A stretch of DNA of 64,000 nt from UBA4427 sp045106235 (GTDB lineage: Bacteria > Myxococcota_A > UBA9160 > UBA4427). Where the stretch lies: positions 1 through 64,000 of the forward strand of contig JBGCEJ010000013.1 in NCBI GenBank assembly GCA_045106235.1. Reading direction: 5' to 3'. The notes below the pieces were generated by a model. It did no database searches, was not told where the DNA came from, and saw nothing but the letters and a program-made list of their open reading frames with translations. This document shows, in pieces, positions 53,453 to 62,063 of this stretch. Made by a program: the position numbers and the translations under genes. Position 1 is the stretch's first letter; each line of letters begins with the position of its first letter.

Positions 53453-53884
53453 ATGACCGATATCAGCGCTCCGGTCGGGCGGCCGAGCTCACCCGATTCA
53501 CCTGGTCCCGCTCTTCAAAAAGCGAAGGCCCGGGTGTTGATCGTCGACGATGAACCAACCTACCGAGAATATCTCAGTAGCTATCTCGGCCGGCTTGGAT
53601 TTGATGTCCGAACGGCGGAAACCGGTCCTGAAGCCATTGAAATCGCTGGGCAATTTGACCCCGACGTCTTGCTGGCCGACTGGATGCTCCGCTGCGAGAT
53701 GCATGGCATGCAGGTCGGCGAACAGCTCCGCCGCAGCTCGCCAAACCTCAAGATTCTACTGATGACGGGTTTCCCCACCGCGAGCCTCGAAGCCGAGGCC
53801 AGCCGCGTAGGCATCAACGGCTTCCTCGAAAAGCCCTTCGCGCTGAATGATCTCGCCGAAGCGGTCGAAGTCGCACTGGCCTAG
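53453..53884 (+). CDS. Stand-alone response-regulator receiver protein
   Basis: A 143-residue single-domain CheY-like receiver. Acidic pair in 'VLIVDDEPTYREYL', phosphoacceptor Asp in 'DVLLADWMLRCEMHG' (two extra residues compared with the usual DxxMPxMDG loop), Thr/Ser switch in 'ILLMTGFPT' and Lys in 'GFLEKPFAL' are all present. There is a short Pro/Ser-rich N-terminal tail and no output domain, so it would act through protein partners. GTG 9 nt upstream of the ATG is an alternative start. No sensor kinase adjoins; the next gene, RF3, is convergent. Confidence 0.88.
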   Translation: MTDISAPVGRPSSPDSPGPALQKAKARVLIVDDEPTYREYLSSYLGRLGFDVRTAETGPEAIEIAGQFDPDVLLADWMLRCEMHGMQVGEQLRRSSPNLKILLMTGFPTASLEAEASRVGINGFLEKPFALNDLAEAVEVALA

Positions 53885-53897
53885 TTAGATTCAAGTG

Positions 53898-53926
53898 GGC
53901 GAGGTGAAGCGTTTCTCAGCCTCGCC
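53898..53926. other. Hairpin between convergent genes
   Basis: GGCGAGG (53898-53904) pairs with CCTCGCC (53920-53926), with a further imperfect TGA/TCA extension in the loop. It lacks a T-run on either strand, so it could be a weak or factor-dependent terminator between the receiver gene and RF3. Confidence 0.3.
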
Positions 53927-54008
53927 ACGCTACCCCTCTAACCACGCTCGCCGCTCTAGCTGACGCGTCGCGATACTCCCACAACTCGCCGCGACTGACT
54001 CGCTGCAA

Positions 54009-55652
54009 TCAGCGGCGATGCAGCGTCGCGTTCGCGCTCTCGAAGAGCGAGGGATCCGGCGTTTCCGAGAGTTCGAGATCCTCGTTCCGCTCGGTCACCC
54101 GGTCGAAATCCCAAGAACTCTGCGCCAACAGCGCCCAGCGATCATCCCGGTCAAGCACCACCCGAATCCGCTCGGAATACCGAAAATCCTCGGGCTCGAA
54201 TCCCGCCTGGGGCCAGCGCGCGAGGGTATAAGGCAAAGGCGAGAGCGTAAGATCGACCCCGTATTCTGATTTCAGCCGATGCTGCATCACGTCGAACTGC
54301 AAGGGGCCCATCGCGCCCAGGATCCAACTCGCAGAGCCGCCATTCGGATCACGGAACAGCTGAACAACGCCTTCGTGGACGAGCTGCTCGATGCCTTTTT
54401 CGAGCGCCTTCCGTTTTTGAACGCCCGCAACTTCGACCCGCATATAGGACTCGGGCGCAAAAATCGGAATTCCCGCGTACGCGATACTCGACTCGTCCGC
54501 GAGAGTGTCGCCGATGCGAAAGATGCCTGGATCGTAGAGGCCAACAACATCGCCCGCGAAAGCTTCCTCCACCTCCGCACGGTCCTTCCCCATCAAGAGA
54601 GTCGAGTTCGTTAGGCGGAGCGGCTTTCCCGTCCGGACGTGGGAAGTCGTATTCCCTTTCACGAACTGGCCGGAGCAAATCCGAACGAAAGCGACCCGGT
54701 CCCGATGATCCGGATCCATATTCGCCTGAATCTTGAAGACGAAGCCTGAGAAGGGATGCTCCGCGGGCTCGATCACCTCGCCCTCACTCTGGCGGGGCAT
54801 GGGCCCCGGCGCCATTTCGAGATAGCTCTCCAGAAAGGGACGGACCCCGAAATTCGTGAGCGCACTGCCGAAGAACATCGGCGTCTGAGCGCCTTGAGCA
54901 ATCAGTTCGGGATCCAGCGCCGCCCCTGCGCCATCCAGCAATTCAAGACCGTCCTGGACATCTCGCGCAAACGTCCCCATCGCTTCGACGATCGCCGGAT
55001 CATCGGGCTCGCCGCCAATAATCTCCTCGTCTACACGATGGGTCCCATGATCCCCACCCGAGAAATTCACGAGCCGTCGACCTAACAAGTCGTAGATGCC
55101 CTTAAAATCGCTGCCGGCACCGACGGGCCAGTTTGCGGGAACGACATCCATCCCCAGCACGTCTTCGATCTCCGACATGATGTCGAGGGGATCGCGACCA
55201 TGGCGATCCATCTTGTTCACGAAGGTAAAAATCGGGATCTTCCGAAGTCGACACACCTCGCAGAGCTTCCGCGTCTGATCCTCGACACCCCGCGCCGCGT
55301 CAATCAACATCACCGCGCTATCCGCCGCCATCAGCGTCCGGTAGGTGTCTTCACTGAAATCGCGATGGCCTGGGGTATCGAGGATATTCACACGATGCTC
55401 ATCGAACTCAAAATGGAGCACCGAACTCGAAACCGAGATCCCGCGCTGTTTCTCGAGTTCGAGCCAATCACTCGTCGCATGCCGCGCCGCTTTTTGCGCC
55501 CGGACTGCGCCTGCCTCGCGTACGGCGCCGCCGTATAGGAGAAGCTTCTCCGTCAGCGTCGTCTTGCCGGCATCGGGGTGCGAAATGATCGCGAAGGTCC
55601 GTCGCCGTTCAATCTCACGTCGGATCTCGTCTGAGCTGCGTTCTGCGGGCAC
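54009..55652 (-). CDS. prfC: Peptide chain release factor 3
   Basis: A 547-residue translation GTPase that recycles RF1 and RF2 from the ribosome. G1 'ISHPDAGKTTLTEKLL', G3 'NILDTPGHRDFSEDTYRTL', G4 'FVNKMDRHGRDP' are present, as is the RF3-specific 'KAARHATSDWLELEKQRGISV' and the C-terminal 'GAMGPLQFDVMQHRLKSEYGVDL'. Start: GTG at 55652 with AAGAGG 8 nt upstream gives the normal length; the open frame extends another 67 codons to 55853 without support. It is divergent, by 374 nt, from the aldolase gene. Confidence 0.95.
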   Translation of the reverse strand: MPAERSSDEIRREIERRRTFAIISHPDAGKTTLTEKLLLYGGAVREAGAVRAQKAARHATSDWLELEKQRGISVSSSVLHFEFDEHRVNILDTPGHRDFSEDTYRTLMAADSAVMLIDAARGVEDQTRKLCEVCRLRKIPIFTFVNKMDRHGRDPLDIMSEIEDVLGMDVVPANWPVGAGSDFKGIYDLLGRRLVNFSGGDHGTHRVDEEIIGGEPDDPAIVEAMGTFARDVQDGLELLDGAGAALDPELIAQGAQTPMFFGSALTNFGVRPFLESYLEMAPGPMPRQSEGEVIEPAEHPFSGFVFKIQANMDPDHRDRVAFVRICSGQFVKGNTTSHVRTGKPLRLTNSTLLMGKDRAEVEEAFAGDVVGLYDPGIFRIGDTLADESSIAYAGIPIFAPESYMRVEVAGVQKRKALEKGIEQLVHEGVVQLFRDPNGGSASWILGAMGPLQFDVMQHRLKSEYGVDLTLSPLPYTLARWPQAGFEPEDFRYSERIRVVLDRDDRWALLAQSSWDFDRVTERNEDLELSETPDPSLFESANATLHRR

Positions 55653-56026
55653 GTTCGGGGCCTCTTCGGGTCGCTGAGTCCGGCTAAATCGGGGCAACGG
55701 GGTGACGGGCGCGTGACGGACCCATCCCGGGCAGGATGCGATGGGATGCCCCCTCGCGCCGAAGCGTCCGCTGCGCTCCGTGGTTACCCATCCCCGCAGC
55801 GCCTCGCAAGGGCAATCCCAAAAGTCCAAGCCAGAGACGCAGCCGTCGCGCAAGATTGCATTTCAAGGCGTCCCCAACCGAGCCGTTTTGGCACTCACAA
55901 TCGATCCCCGCCCGTGCCTGATGGGATAGGCATCGGAAACAGAGCGCATTGGCTCGAACCCCGGGGACGAGACCGCTATTCTGCGCGCCCCACACCCCGC
56001 TGGGCGTGCGATGAGGAGAGAAAAAT
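55653..56026. other. Divergent intergenic region (374 nt)
   Basis: The gap between prfC (minus) and the aldolase gene (plus) holds the promoters of both. The prfC frame stays open over part of it but without a supported start. No RNA gene or repeat is recognised. The aldolase ribosome-binding site GAGGAGA lies at its right end. Confidence 0.45.
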
Positions 56027-56947
56027 ATGGCGAATCGCGTCGATGAGATCTTGAGCTGGTACGGATCCGAGAGCCCTGGAGTGATCAGGAATCTCCGCTT
56101 CATGATGGAAACAGGTCGACTGGCCGGAACCGGCAAATTCGTGATTCTGCCTGTGGACCAGGGCTTCGAGCATGGCCCTGCCCGCTCCTTCGCCAAAAAC
56201 GCGCCCGGCTATGACCCCCACTACCATTTCCAGTTGGCGATCGATGCGGGCTGCAACGCCTACGCAGCGCCGCTTGGATTTCTGGAAGCAGGTGCACGGG
56301 AATTCGCAGGCAAGATCCCGACGATCTTGAAGCTGAACAACAGTGAGAGCCTGCTTTCGGGTCCCGACCCGAAGCCCGCCGTCACCGCATCCGTCGATGA
56401 CGCGCTTCGCCTCGGCTGTGCTGCGGTCGGCTTCACCATCTACCCCGGCTCCGCCGAGCGCAACGAGATGTACACGGAGTTCCGCGAAATCGCCGAAGAC
56501 GCGAAGGCCGCGGGCCTCGCCGTCGTGCTCTGGAGCTACCCGCGAGGCTCAAGCCTCTCGACGAAGGGCGAAACCGCAATCGATGTCATCGCCTACGCGG
56601 CGCAGATCGCGGCCCAGCTCGGTGCACATATCGTGAAGGTGAAGCCCCCGACCGAAATGATTGAGCAGGACGCCGCGCGCAAGGTCTACGAAGCCGAGAA
56701 CATCCCGATCGGCACCCTCGCCGAGCGAATCGAACACGTCGTCCAGAGCACCTTTAACGGCCGTCGCATCGTGATCTTCTCCGGCGGCGCCGCGAAGGGC
56801 ACAGACGGCGTCCTTGAAGAGGTGAAGGGCATCGCCGCCGGTGGCGGTTTCGGCAGCATCATGGGCCGCAACGCGTTCCAGCGACCGAAGGCCGAAGCCA
56901 TCGAGCTCCTGCATAGCGTGATGGACATCTATCAGGCTCAGGGCTGA
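56027..56947 (+). CDS. Class I fructose-bisphosphate aldolase, archaeal (DhnA/FbaB) type
   Basis: A 306-residue TIM-barrel Schiff-base aldolase. 'KFVILPVDQGFEHGPARSF' at the N-terminal side, 'LKLNNSESLL', 'VVLWSYPRG' and 'HIVKVKPPTEMIEQDAARKVYE' (probable Schiff-base Lys) and the C-terminal phosphate loop 'IFSGGAAKGTDGVLEEVKGIAAGGGFGSIMGRNAFQRP' identify the DhnA family. It cleaves fructose 1,6-bisphosphate or condenses triose phosphates; other members act on related sugar phosphates or in 3-deoxy-sugar pathways. GAGGAGAG lies ahead of the ATG. The gene stands alone and is closed by a terminator. Confidence 0.94.
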   Translation: MANRVDEILSWYGSESPGVIRNLRFMMETGRLAGTGKFVILPVDQGFEHGPARSFAKNAPGYDPHYHFQLAIDAGCNAYAAPLGFLEAGAREFAGKIPTILKLNNSESLLSGPDPKPAVTASVDDALRLGCAAVGFTIYPGSAERNEMYTEFREIAEDAKAAGLAVVLWSYPRGSSLSTKGETAIDVIAYAAQIAAQLGAHIVKVKPPTEMIEQDAARKVYEAENIPIGTLAERIEHVVQSTFNGRRIVIFSGGAAKGTDGVLEEVKGIAAGGGFGSIMGRNAFQRPKAEAIELLHSVMDIYQAQG

Positions 56948-56973
56948 TACCAAGTTCAGAGATCGAAAAAACG

Positions 56974-57012
56974 AAGGCCCGGCCGCGCGAGAGCGCAGGC
57001 GGGCCTTTGTTA
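56974..57012 (+). terminator. Terminator between the aldolase and PilZ genes
   Basis: GGCCCG pairs with CGGGCC across a GC-rich inner stem (GCGC/GCGC with a GAGA loop), followed by TTTGTTAT on the plus strand. On the minus strand the stem is followed by CTTCGTTTTTT, so it can work in both directions for the convergent genes. Confidence 0.75.
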
Positions 57013-57038
57013 TGTCAGCAATTCGACGGCGGCGCGCG

Positions 57039-57698
57039 TTAAGCGGTCAGGATCGACTGGGTCACGTACTCTTCCAGGGCATTGCGCTGATCCGGCGCAA
57101 GAGCGCTAAAGACGAGGCCGGTATCGGGCAGAAGCTGATAGGCCGCTTCTGCATCAAGAGAAAGAGGTCCACTCCTTGGCAGGTCGAGATCGATCGTCAC
57201 TCGCTGCCCGAGCGGAATCGACTCAGGCGAACGGATCAGGCATCCATTTTCCGACAGCGAAAGAACGCGGCTATCCCACTCTTGGTCGCGTCGAGCGCAG
57301 CGCGCGCGCAGCTGCGTTGGAACACGCGGCGTCGACCGCGGCGTGTCTTCAAAGACCTGCTGCACCAGGCAATAGAGATCATGGAGCCCTGCCGGGCGCT
57401 TGATCCCGCCGATGATGCGCGGGTCTTCATGCTTCACGCCGTACTGCCCTGTCAGCAGGATCACCGGAGGACCGATTCCTGCTTCGTCTTCGAAGCGCTC
57501 CGCCTCCTCGATCCGGCGCTCGTCCAAGAGATGGAGGTCCGCGCGCAGATCCGGTTCTTCGCTTCTCGCCTCAGCGAAGGCGTCGGGCGACAACAGCGAA
57601 TACCCCAGGCGCGCCAAGATGACGTCGGTCCAAGGGCCCAAGGCCTCGGCCGGCGCATCGAAGATGATCTTCCGCTTCTCTGAAATTTTCGCAGTCAT
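57039..57698 (-). CDS. PilZ-domain protein with degenerate receiver-like N-terminus
   Basis: A 219-residue protein. Residues 1-115 resemble a receiver fold ('DVILARLGYSLLSPDAFAEARSEEPDLRADLHLLDERR', 'VILLTGQYG') with altered phosphorylation residues. The C-terminal PilZ domain has 'RSTPRVPTQLRARCARRD' (RxxxR motif) and 'RVLSLSENGCLIRS', where the usual D/N-x-S-x-x-G reads S-L-S-E-N-G, so cyclic-di-GMP binding may be weakened. Such proteins link c-di-GMP to motility or exopolysaccharide output. The frame begins with ATG at 57698; ends 26 nt after the bidirectional terminator. Confidence 0.75.
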   Translation of the reverse strand: MTAKISEKRKIIFDAPAEALGPWTDVILARLGYSLLSPDAFAEARSEEPDLRADLHLLDERRIEEAERFEDEAGIGPPVILLTGQYGVKHEDPRIIGGIKRPAGLHDLYCLVQQVFEDTPRSTPRVPTQLRARCARRDQEWDSRVLSLSENGCLIRSPESIPLGQRVTIDLDLPRSGPLSLDAEAAYQLLPDTGLVFSALAPDQRNALEEYVTQSILTA

Positions 57699-57851
57699 TC
57701 AACATGGATCGGACGTCCCGAGAATCCAATTGAGGTATTAATGCCCCATTCATACGGGTCCCCCCTCGGGCGGGTTGGAATTTCTCCCGAGTTTTCCGCT
57801 TTGAGATGCGAGGATTTCGACCCGATCACGGGGCCAAACGGAGCAGCCTGC

Positions 57852-57857
57852 TAGTTT
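57852..57857 (+). promoter_or_regulatory. Possible -10 hexamer of a leaderless transcript
   Basis: TAGTTT ends 6 nt before the GTG start of the PAS protein, with no ribosome-binding site between them. Spacing is the same as for TATCCT before the site-2 protease gene. No convincing -35 is seen. Confidence 0.35.
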
Positions 57858-57863
57858 CTTGCC

Positions 57864-58820
57864 GTGGCGGATACGATGAGCGGACAGATCAATCGAGACC
57901 TCGCGAACTGGCTGATGGCCCAGCGCCTTGAGATTGAACGGGTCATGCAGACGCGCTTGGGCGCTGCGGCGCCGGCGGCATCGGGTCCAGAAGCCGAAAC
58001 GTTGCGTCGATTTCGCACCTTCGTTTCCACCGCTCTCATGCGCGGTGAGGCACCGCGCCCCGTGCTCGACGGCCTCCGCCCGAACGAACGACGCGTCATG
58101 GCGCTCCTCAGCACCTGGGCTGAGGCCGCTTGCCAGCTAGCGGGTCCCGATGCCGATGCGGTCGGCACAGCGCTCGCGCCTCTTCTCGATGCTTTCCGGC
58201 TCGCCATTCGAACCACCGGCAGCAAACGCAAAACCAGTGGCCGCCCACGTGCCACCCGACGCGCGATTACGGCCGCAATCGACCGCATCTCTGATCTCTT
58301 CTTCGCGATCGATGTGGACTCCGGTGAAATTCTCGATGCGAACCCTGCCTCCGGAGCCGCGCTCGGCGTCGCACGCGATGCCCTCATCGGACTCGAATTC
58401 AATGCCTTTGTCCCCGTGGATGCCCAGGGCCCCTGGTGGACCTCCCTCGACACCATCGCCGAAGGCCAAGACAGTCATATTTTCGAAGCCGCGATGCAGG
58501 ACCGGGAGAGCCGGCGCATTCCCCTCGAAGTCTCTGCCACACGCTTCATCCGAAGCAGCAACCGAACGCTCGCCCTGGTCGTCGCACGGCCTAAGGCCAT
58601 CGTCGAAACGGTCGCTGAACCCGCCCAACCCAGCCTTTCGCCTGCGCCGTCTTCATCGGTGTCCGCGCCTGTGCCTGCGCCCGCACCCACGGATCGCCCG
58701 ACCGAAATCGCGTCCAATCCGGCGCAACGCCCGGCTCCCGCAGCCACACCCGCATCACCCAGCAGTGGAAACCCGGCCAGTAGGCCAGCCCCGCCGCACA
58801 CTCTTTACCCACGCTCCTAG
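57864..58820 (+). CDS. PAS-domain signalling protein with Pro-rich tail
   Basis: A 318-residue protein. Residues 1-125 are helical and unrecognised; a PAS domain lies at about 133-245 ('AIDRISDLFFAIDVDSGEILDANPASGAALGV', 'DALIGLEFNAFVP', 'IPLEVSATRFIRSSN'). The last 70 residues form a Pro/Ala/Ser-rich tail ending 'PPHTLYPRS'. No kinase, GGDEF or DNA-binding output is present, so it may sense a ligand or flavin and pass the signal to a partner. GTG at 57864 is taken as start; an ATG at 57876 is possible. It is divergent from the PilZ gene by 165 nt, so both may share a regulatory region. Confidence 0.8.
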   Translation: MADTMSGQINRDLANWLMAQRLEIERVMQTRLGAAAPAASGPEAETLRRFRTFVSTALMRGEAPRPVLDGLRPNERRVMALLSTWAEAACQLAGPDADAVGTALAPLLDAFRLAIRTTGSKRKTSGRPRATRRAITAAIDRISDLFFAIDVDSGEILDANPASGAALGVARDALIGLEFNAFVPVDAQGPWWTSLDTIAEGQDSHIFEAAMQDRESRRIPLEVSATRFIRSSNRTLALVVARPKAIVETVAEPAQPSLSPAPSSSVSAPVPAPAPTDRPTEIASNPAQRPAPAATPASPSSGNPASRPAPPHTLYPRS

Positions 58821-58905
58821 AACGCGCTCAACTGCGCGCCCGCCCATCCCGACGCCCGACGCCTAACATCATAGCGGTGGCGCCACACGGGATTGCGGCT
58901 TCGGG

Positions 58906-59694
58906 TTAAGCGAGCCTCTCGCGGAGAAACGGGATAATCCGCGCCCAGGCATGGTTCGATGCGTCTTCATGAAAGGCGGCGGGTCGGGTTCGATTCAGGA
59001 ACGCGTGCCCCGCCCCCACATAGCGATCGAGATCAGCGAAGACTCCGCTCGGCGCGAGTGCATCGCGAAGCGCATCGACATCTTCGTTCGGCACGAATGC
59101 GTCTTCAGCACCAAAGGAAGCCAGCATCGGCGTTCGCAACTGCCCCGCCGCTTCAATCGGCGAGTACGGCTTCTTCTGCGCATCTCGCCCATCCGCATCG
59201 AAGAGCATCCCCTTGTCGTACGACAGAATTCCGTAGAAGGGCGCAGCCGCCGAGAAACGGTCCGACAGGCAGGCCGCAAGAATCGAATAGGTTCCGCCCA
59301 TGCAAACGCCCACAATCCCGACCTTGCGCCCAGCGCAGCGAGGCTGGTTCTGAACCCAATCCGCACCGAGGTCGAGATCAGCCAGGACCTCCGGATCCGA
59401 CAGCGAGCGAATTTGCTCGCCTGGATCTTCGACGACGACCGGCCCGAGTCGACGGTAGAGATCAATTTCGAGGACGCCAAAACCCTCTGCAGCCAGATCG
59501 GTCGCCAAGGCCTGACTATGATCCGAAAGACCGAAGACATCGTGAATGAGAACGAGTCCAGGCAGGGTCGCCCCATCCGACGCTTCACGCGGGGCCGCAT
59601 CACTTGGCACCACCGTATTCGGTATATAGAAGCGCCCGAGCTCGACCTCACTCTGATGGACTGCCTGCTCTCCGGATCCGGATTCCCTGGACAT
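58906..59694 (-). CDS. Dienelactone-hydrolase family protein
   Basis: A 262-residue alpha/beta-hydrolase of the dienelactone-hydrolase type. Nucleophile Cys131 lies in 'GIVGVCMGGTYS', the acid in 'FGAEDAFVP' and His in 'VGAGHAFLNRTRP'. 'LVLIHDVFGLSDHSQALATDLAAEGF' is the oxyanion region. The Cys nucleophile suits lactone hydrolysis in aromatic degradation, though many homologues have broader esterase roles. GAGGAG stands before the ATG at 59694. It is divergent from the MaoC hydratase gene and may share its promoter region. Confidence 0.9.
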   Translation of the reverse strand: MSRESGSGEQAVHQSEVELGRFYIPNTVVPSDAAPREASDGATLPGLVLIHDVFGLSDHSQALATDLAAEGFGVLEIDLYRRLGPVVVEDPGEQIRSLSDPEVLADLDLGADWVQNQPRCAGRKVGIVGVCMGGTYSILAACLSDRFSAAAPFYGILSYDKGMLFDADGRDAQKKPYSPIEAAGQLRTPMLASFGAEDAFVPNEDVDALRDALAPSGVFADLDRYVGAGHAFLNRTRPAAFHEDASNHAWARIIPFLRERLA

Positions 59695-59849
59695 GCTGAT
59701 CTCCTCTAGGCGGTTCGACTTGCCGCTTGCCTGCCAGCCTACCCCAGCGGAGCCCCCGCGAAGCGACGCAACTCGGCGCCGAAACCGAGAGTCGCTGGCA
59801 TCGCCATCGCCCGCTCAGTAGAATGCGCGCCCCTTCGAGGAGAATCCCA

Positions 59850-60968
59850 ATGAGTGACACGAAAACCGAAGCCCGAATCATCCGCAAGAAGACCGGCAAC
59901 TTCCTAGAGGATTTCAAGCCGGGTCAAATTTTCCGCCATAAGGGCGGCAAGACGATCACGGAAGGTCTGTTCACAACCTTCACCGAATTCGCGATGACGA
60001 CGCATCCCTTCGCGAAGAACGCGCGCTACGCCCGGGCCTACGGTTTTGAAGGCCTCGTCTGCCCGCCCGGCGTCGTGATGCTCGTGGCCTTCAGCCAGAC
60101 CGTCGAGGACATCTCCGAAAACGCCCGCGCGAACCTCGAATACATCGACATGAAATTCGGTGCGCCCGTTTATGTCGGCGACACGATCGAAGTCGAAACC
60201 AAGGTCCTCGGCCTGCGCCTCTCCTCGAGCCGCCCGAACCTCGGCATCGTCCACGTCCAGTCCACCGCGCGCAAGAATATCGGCGACAAAACCGAAGCCA
60301 TCGTCGCAACCTGGCAGCGCAAGGTCCAGGTCTATAAGGGCGACGAAGACGCCACGGTCGAAAACTTCGCGATCGATGCCGATGAAATCGATTGCCCGCT
60401 CTGGATCCCGGAATACGATGCCGGCGCGAAGCTCGGCGAGATGGCGCATCTCTCCAGCGCCGACAGCTATTTCGAAGATCTCGAGCCCGGCACGCGCATC
60501 GAGCATTCCCGCGGCCGCACCGTGACCGACGAGCATATCGCCATGACCGCGATCCTCGACAATACGAGCCAGGTCCATTGCAACCAGTACATGATCGACC
60601 TCAACCCGAAGCAGTACGTCGGCGGCGAACTCATCATCTTCGGCGGCATTCCCTTCACGCTCTGCCTCGGGCTTTCCTGCCCCGACGTCGGCGATAATGC
60701 GCTCGGCGACGTGATCTACACAACGGGCAAGCACACCGCACCGCTTCAGGCCGGCGATACCGTTTTCGCAGCGACCGAAATTCTCGACAAGTCGGAGATG
60801 CCTGGCCGAGACGATTTGGGCGTCGTGTCGACGCGCCTCTTCGGATACAAGTTCGTGAAGGCCGAGGGCGAAACGAGCGAAGATGCGCCGGACGGATGGA
60901 AAAAGGTGCAGATTTTCGAGCTGGATCGTCAGATCGCGGTGAAGAGGCGGTCGCATTACGGCGCGTAG
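59850..60968 (+). CDS. Double-hotdog MaoC hydratase (mesaconyl-CoA hydratase-like)
   Basis: A 372-residue protein with two MaoC hotdog domains. The N-terminal 'GNFLEDFKPGQIFRHKGGKTITEGL' and 'GLVCPPGVVMLVAFSQTVEDISENA', 'GAPVYVGDTIEVETKVLGLRLSSSRPNLGIVHV' resemble mesaconyl/2-methylfumaryl-CoA hydratases, and the C-terminal domain has 'YFEDLEPGTRIEHSRGRTVTDEHIAMTAILDNTSQVHCNQ' with the D/N-x-H hydratase motif. It should add water to an enoyl-CoA with a branched or dicarboxylic chain. GAGGAG lies 8 nt before the ATG at 59850; the frame open from 59727 is not used. A terminator follows. Confidence 0.9.
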   Translation: MSDTKTEARIIRKKTGNFLEDFKPGQIFRHKGGKTITEGLFTTFTEFAMTTHPFAKNARYARAYGFEGLVCPPGVVMLVAFSQTVEDISENARANLEYIDMKFGAPVYVGDTIEVETKVLGLRLSSSRPNLGIVHVQSTARKNIGDKTEAIVATWQRKVQVYKGDEDATVENFAIDADEIDCPLWIPEYDAGAKLGEMAHLSSADSYFEDLEPGTRIEHSRGRTVTDEHIAMTAILDNTSQVHCNQYMIDLNPKQYVGGELIIFGGIPFTLCLGLSCPDVGDNALGDVIYTTGKHTAPLQAGDTVFAATEILDKSEMPGRDDLGVVSTRLFGYKFVKAEGETSEDAPDGWKKVQIFELDRQIAVKRRSHYGA

Positions 60969-61030
60969 GGATTTGGTGCTGAATCGCCGCGGGCTTCGGC
61001 AATGCGGTCGTGATGTAAATAGGTAGATAG

Positions 61031-61065
61031 AAGCGCCCTCCTCTGTTCTAGAGGGGGGCGCTTTT
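61031..61065 (+). terminator. Rho-independent terminator
   Basis: AAGCGCCCTCCTCT pairs with AGAGGGGGGCGCTT around GTTCT, followed by TTTT; it closes the MaoC hydratase transcript. Confidence 0.88.
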
Positions 61066-61170
61066 GCGTTTGGGGGAGCGGAGGCGGAGTCGGCGGCGTG
61101 TGTCTATGCTTTTGGGAGGCGGCGCAGAGCGGGGCTTCGGCACGCGGGCCGAGAAAAGGGAGATGAACAG

Positions 61171-62001
61171 ATGAGCGGTGATGACAAGACGACGATGAAC
61201 CGGATGCTTTCGGCGGCGTATGGGAATCCGATTGTGGATTCGGATGGGCCGGCGGCTAACCCCGGGGAGCTTGCAAATTGGCCGATGCTGAAGGTTTCGT
61301 ACCGAACGGATAAGGACCGGATTGCGGGACTGCTTCCGCCGGGGCTCGAGCCCGATGACTCTTCACTCGTCTTGATCACGTTCTACAACGTGCCGATTCA
61401 GGATGCACCGGAATACGGGATCGCGATGAATGTCGCGGCGAACTACAAGGGCACGGCGGGCGAGTACACCCTGGGTATCGGGATCAATCAGGAGACCGTG
61501 ATCTTTCCGAGCAAGGAACGCTGGGGGCAGCCGAAATTTCACGCGGACACGCAGTACTGGCGGAATGGGAATATCGTCGAGGCGCGCACGACCCATTACG
61601 GGCATACCTTTGCGGAGTTCACGGGGCGCGTCGTCGGGGCGCAGGACCCGCTGCCGGATGCAGATCAGCGTGAGTTCTGGGTGAAGTACATGCGCGATGT
61701 CGATCTCACTCCTGGCAAGTTCGACTTCAATCCTCATTTCGTGAACGTCTATAGCCGCTTCGGTACGGCGCATATGGAAAAGGTCGAAGGGGAGCTCGTT
61801 CTGCGCGAAAGCAAATGGGATCCGATCGCGACGTTGCTCCCCATGCGAGAGCAGGTCTCGGCGCATCTCTGGACGCCGACCTTCCTCGACCGCAAGATCA
61901 CCCTCGGCGACCCGATCGACCCGGACAAGTTCTGGCCCTATGCAGACACCATCGGCGGCGCGCGCTGGCCCGGCGAAAACGGAGCGCCCCCGAAAGCCTA
62001 G
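61171..62001 (+). CDS. Acetoacetate-decarboxylase-fold protein
   Basis: A 276-residue ADC-fold protein. The core reads 'YRTDKDRIAGLLPPGLEPDD', 'YTLGIGINQETVIFPSKERWGQPKFHAD' and 'VNVYSRFGTAHMEKVEGELVLRESKWDPIATLLPM'. The catalytic Lys of acetoacetate decarboxylase aligns with the Lys in 'GQPKF', but the second Lys that lowers its pKa (PKK in classical enzymes) is Phe, so decarboxylase chemistry is not assured; hydratase-aldolase relatives exist. GGGAGA lies 9 nt before the ATG. It leads a two-gene unit with the amidohydrolase gene downstream (62 nt). Confidence 0.87.
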   Translation: MSGDDKTTMNRMLSAAYGNPIVDSDGPAANPGELANWPMLKVSYRTDKDRIAGLLPPGLEPDDSSLVLITFYNVPIQDAPEYGIAMNVAANYKGTAGEYTLGIGINQETVIFPSKERWGQPKFHADTQYWRNGNIVEARTTHYGHTFAEFTGRVVGAQDPLPDADQREFWVKYMRDVDLTPGKFDFNPHFVNVYSRFGTAHMEKVEGELVLRESKWDPIATLLPMREQVSAHLWTPTFLDRKITLGDPIDPDKFWPYADTIGGARWPGENGAPPKA

Positions 62002-62063
62002 GTAAACACGTTCGTGGGTAGCCGCGCGCCTGCGCTCACCCTCTCATCGAAATCGGAGCCCCT

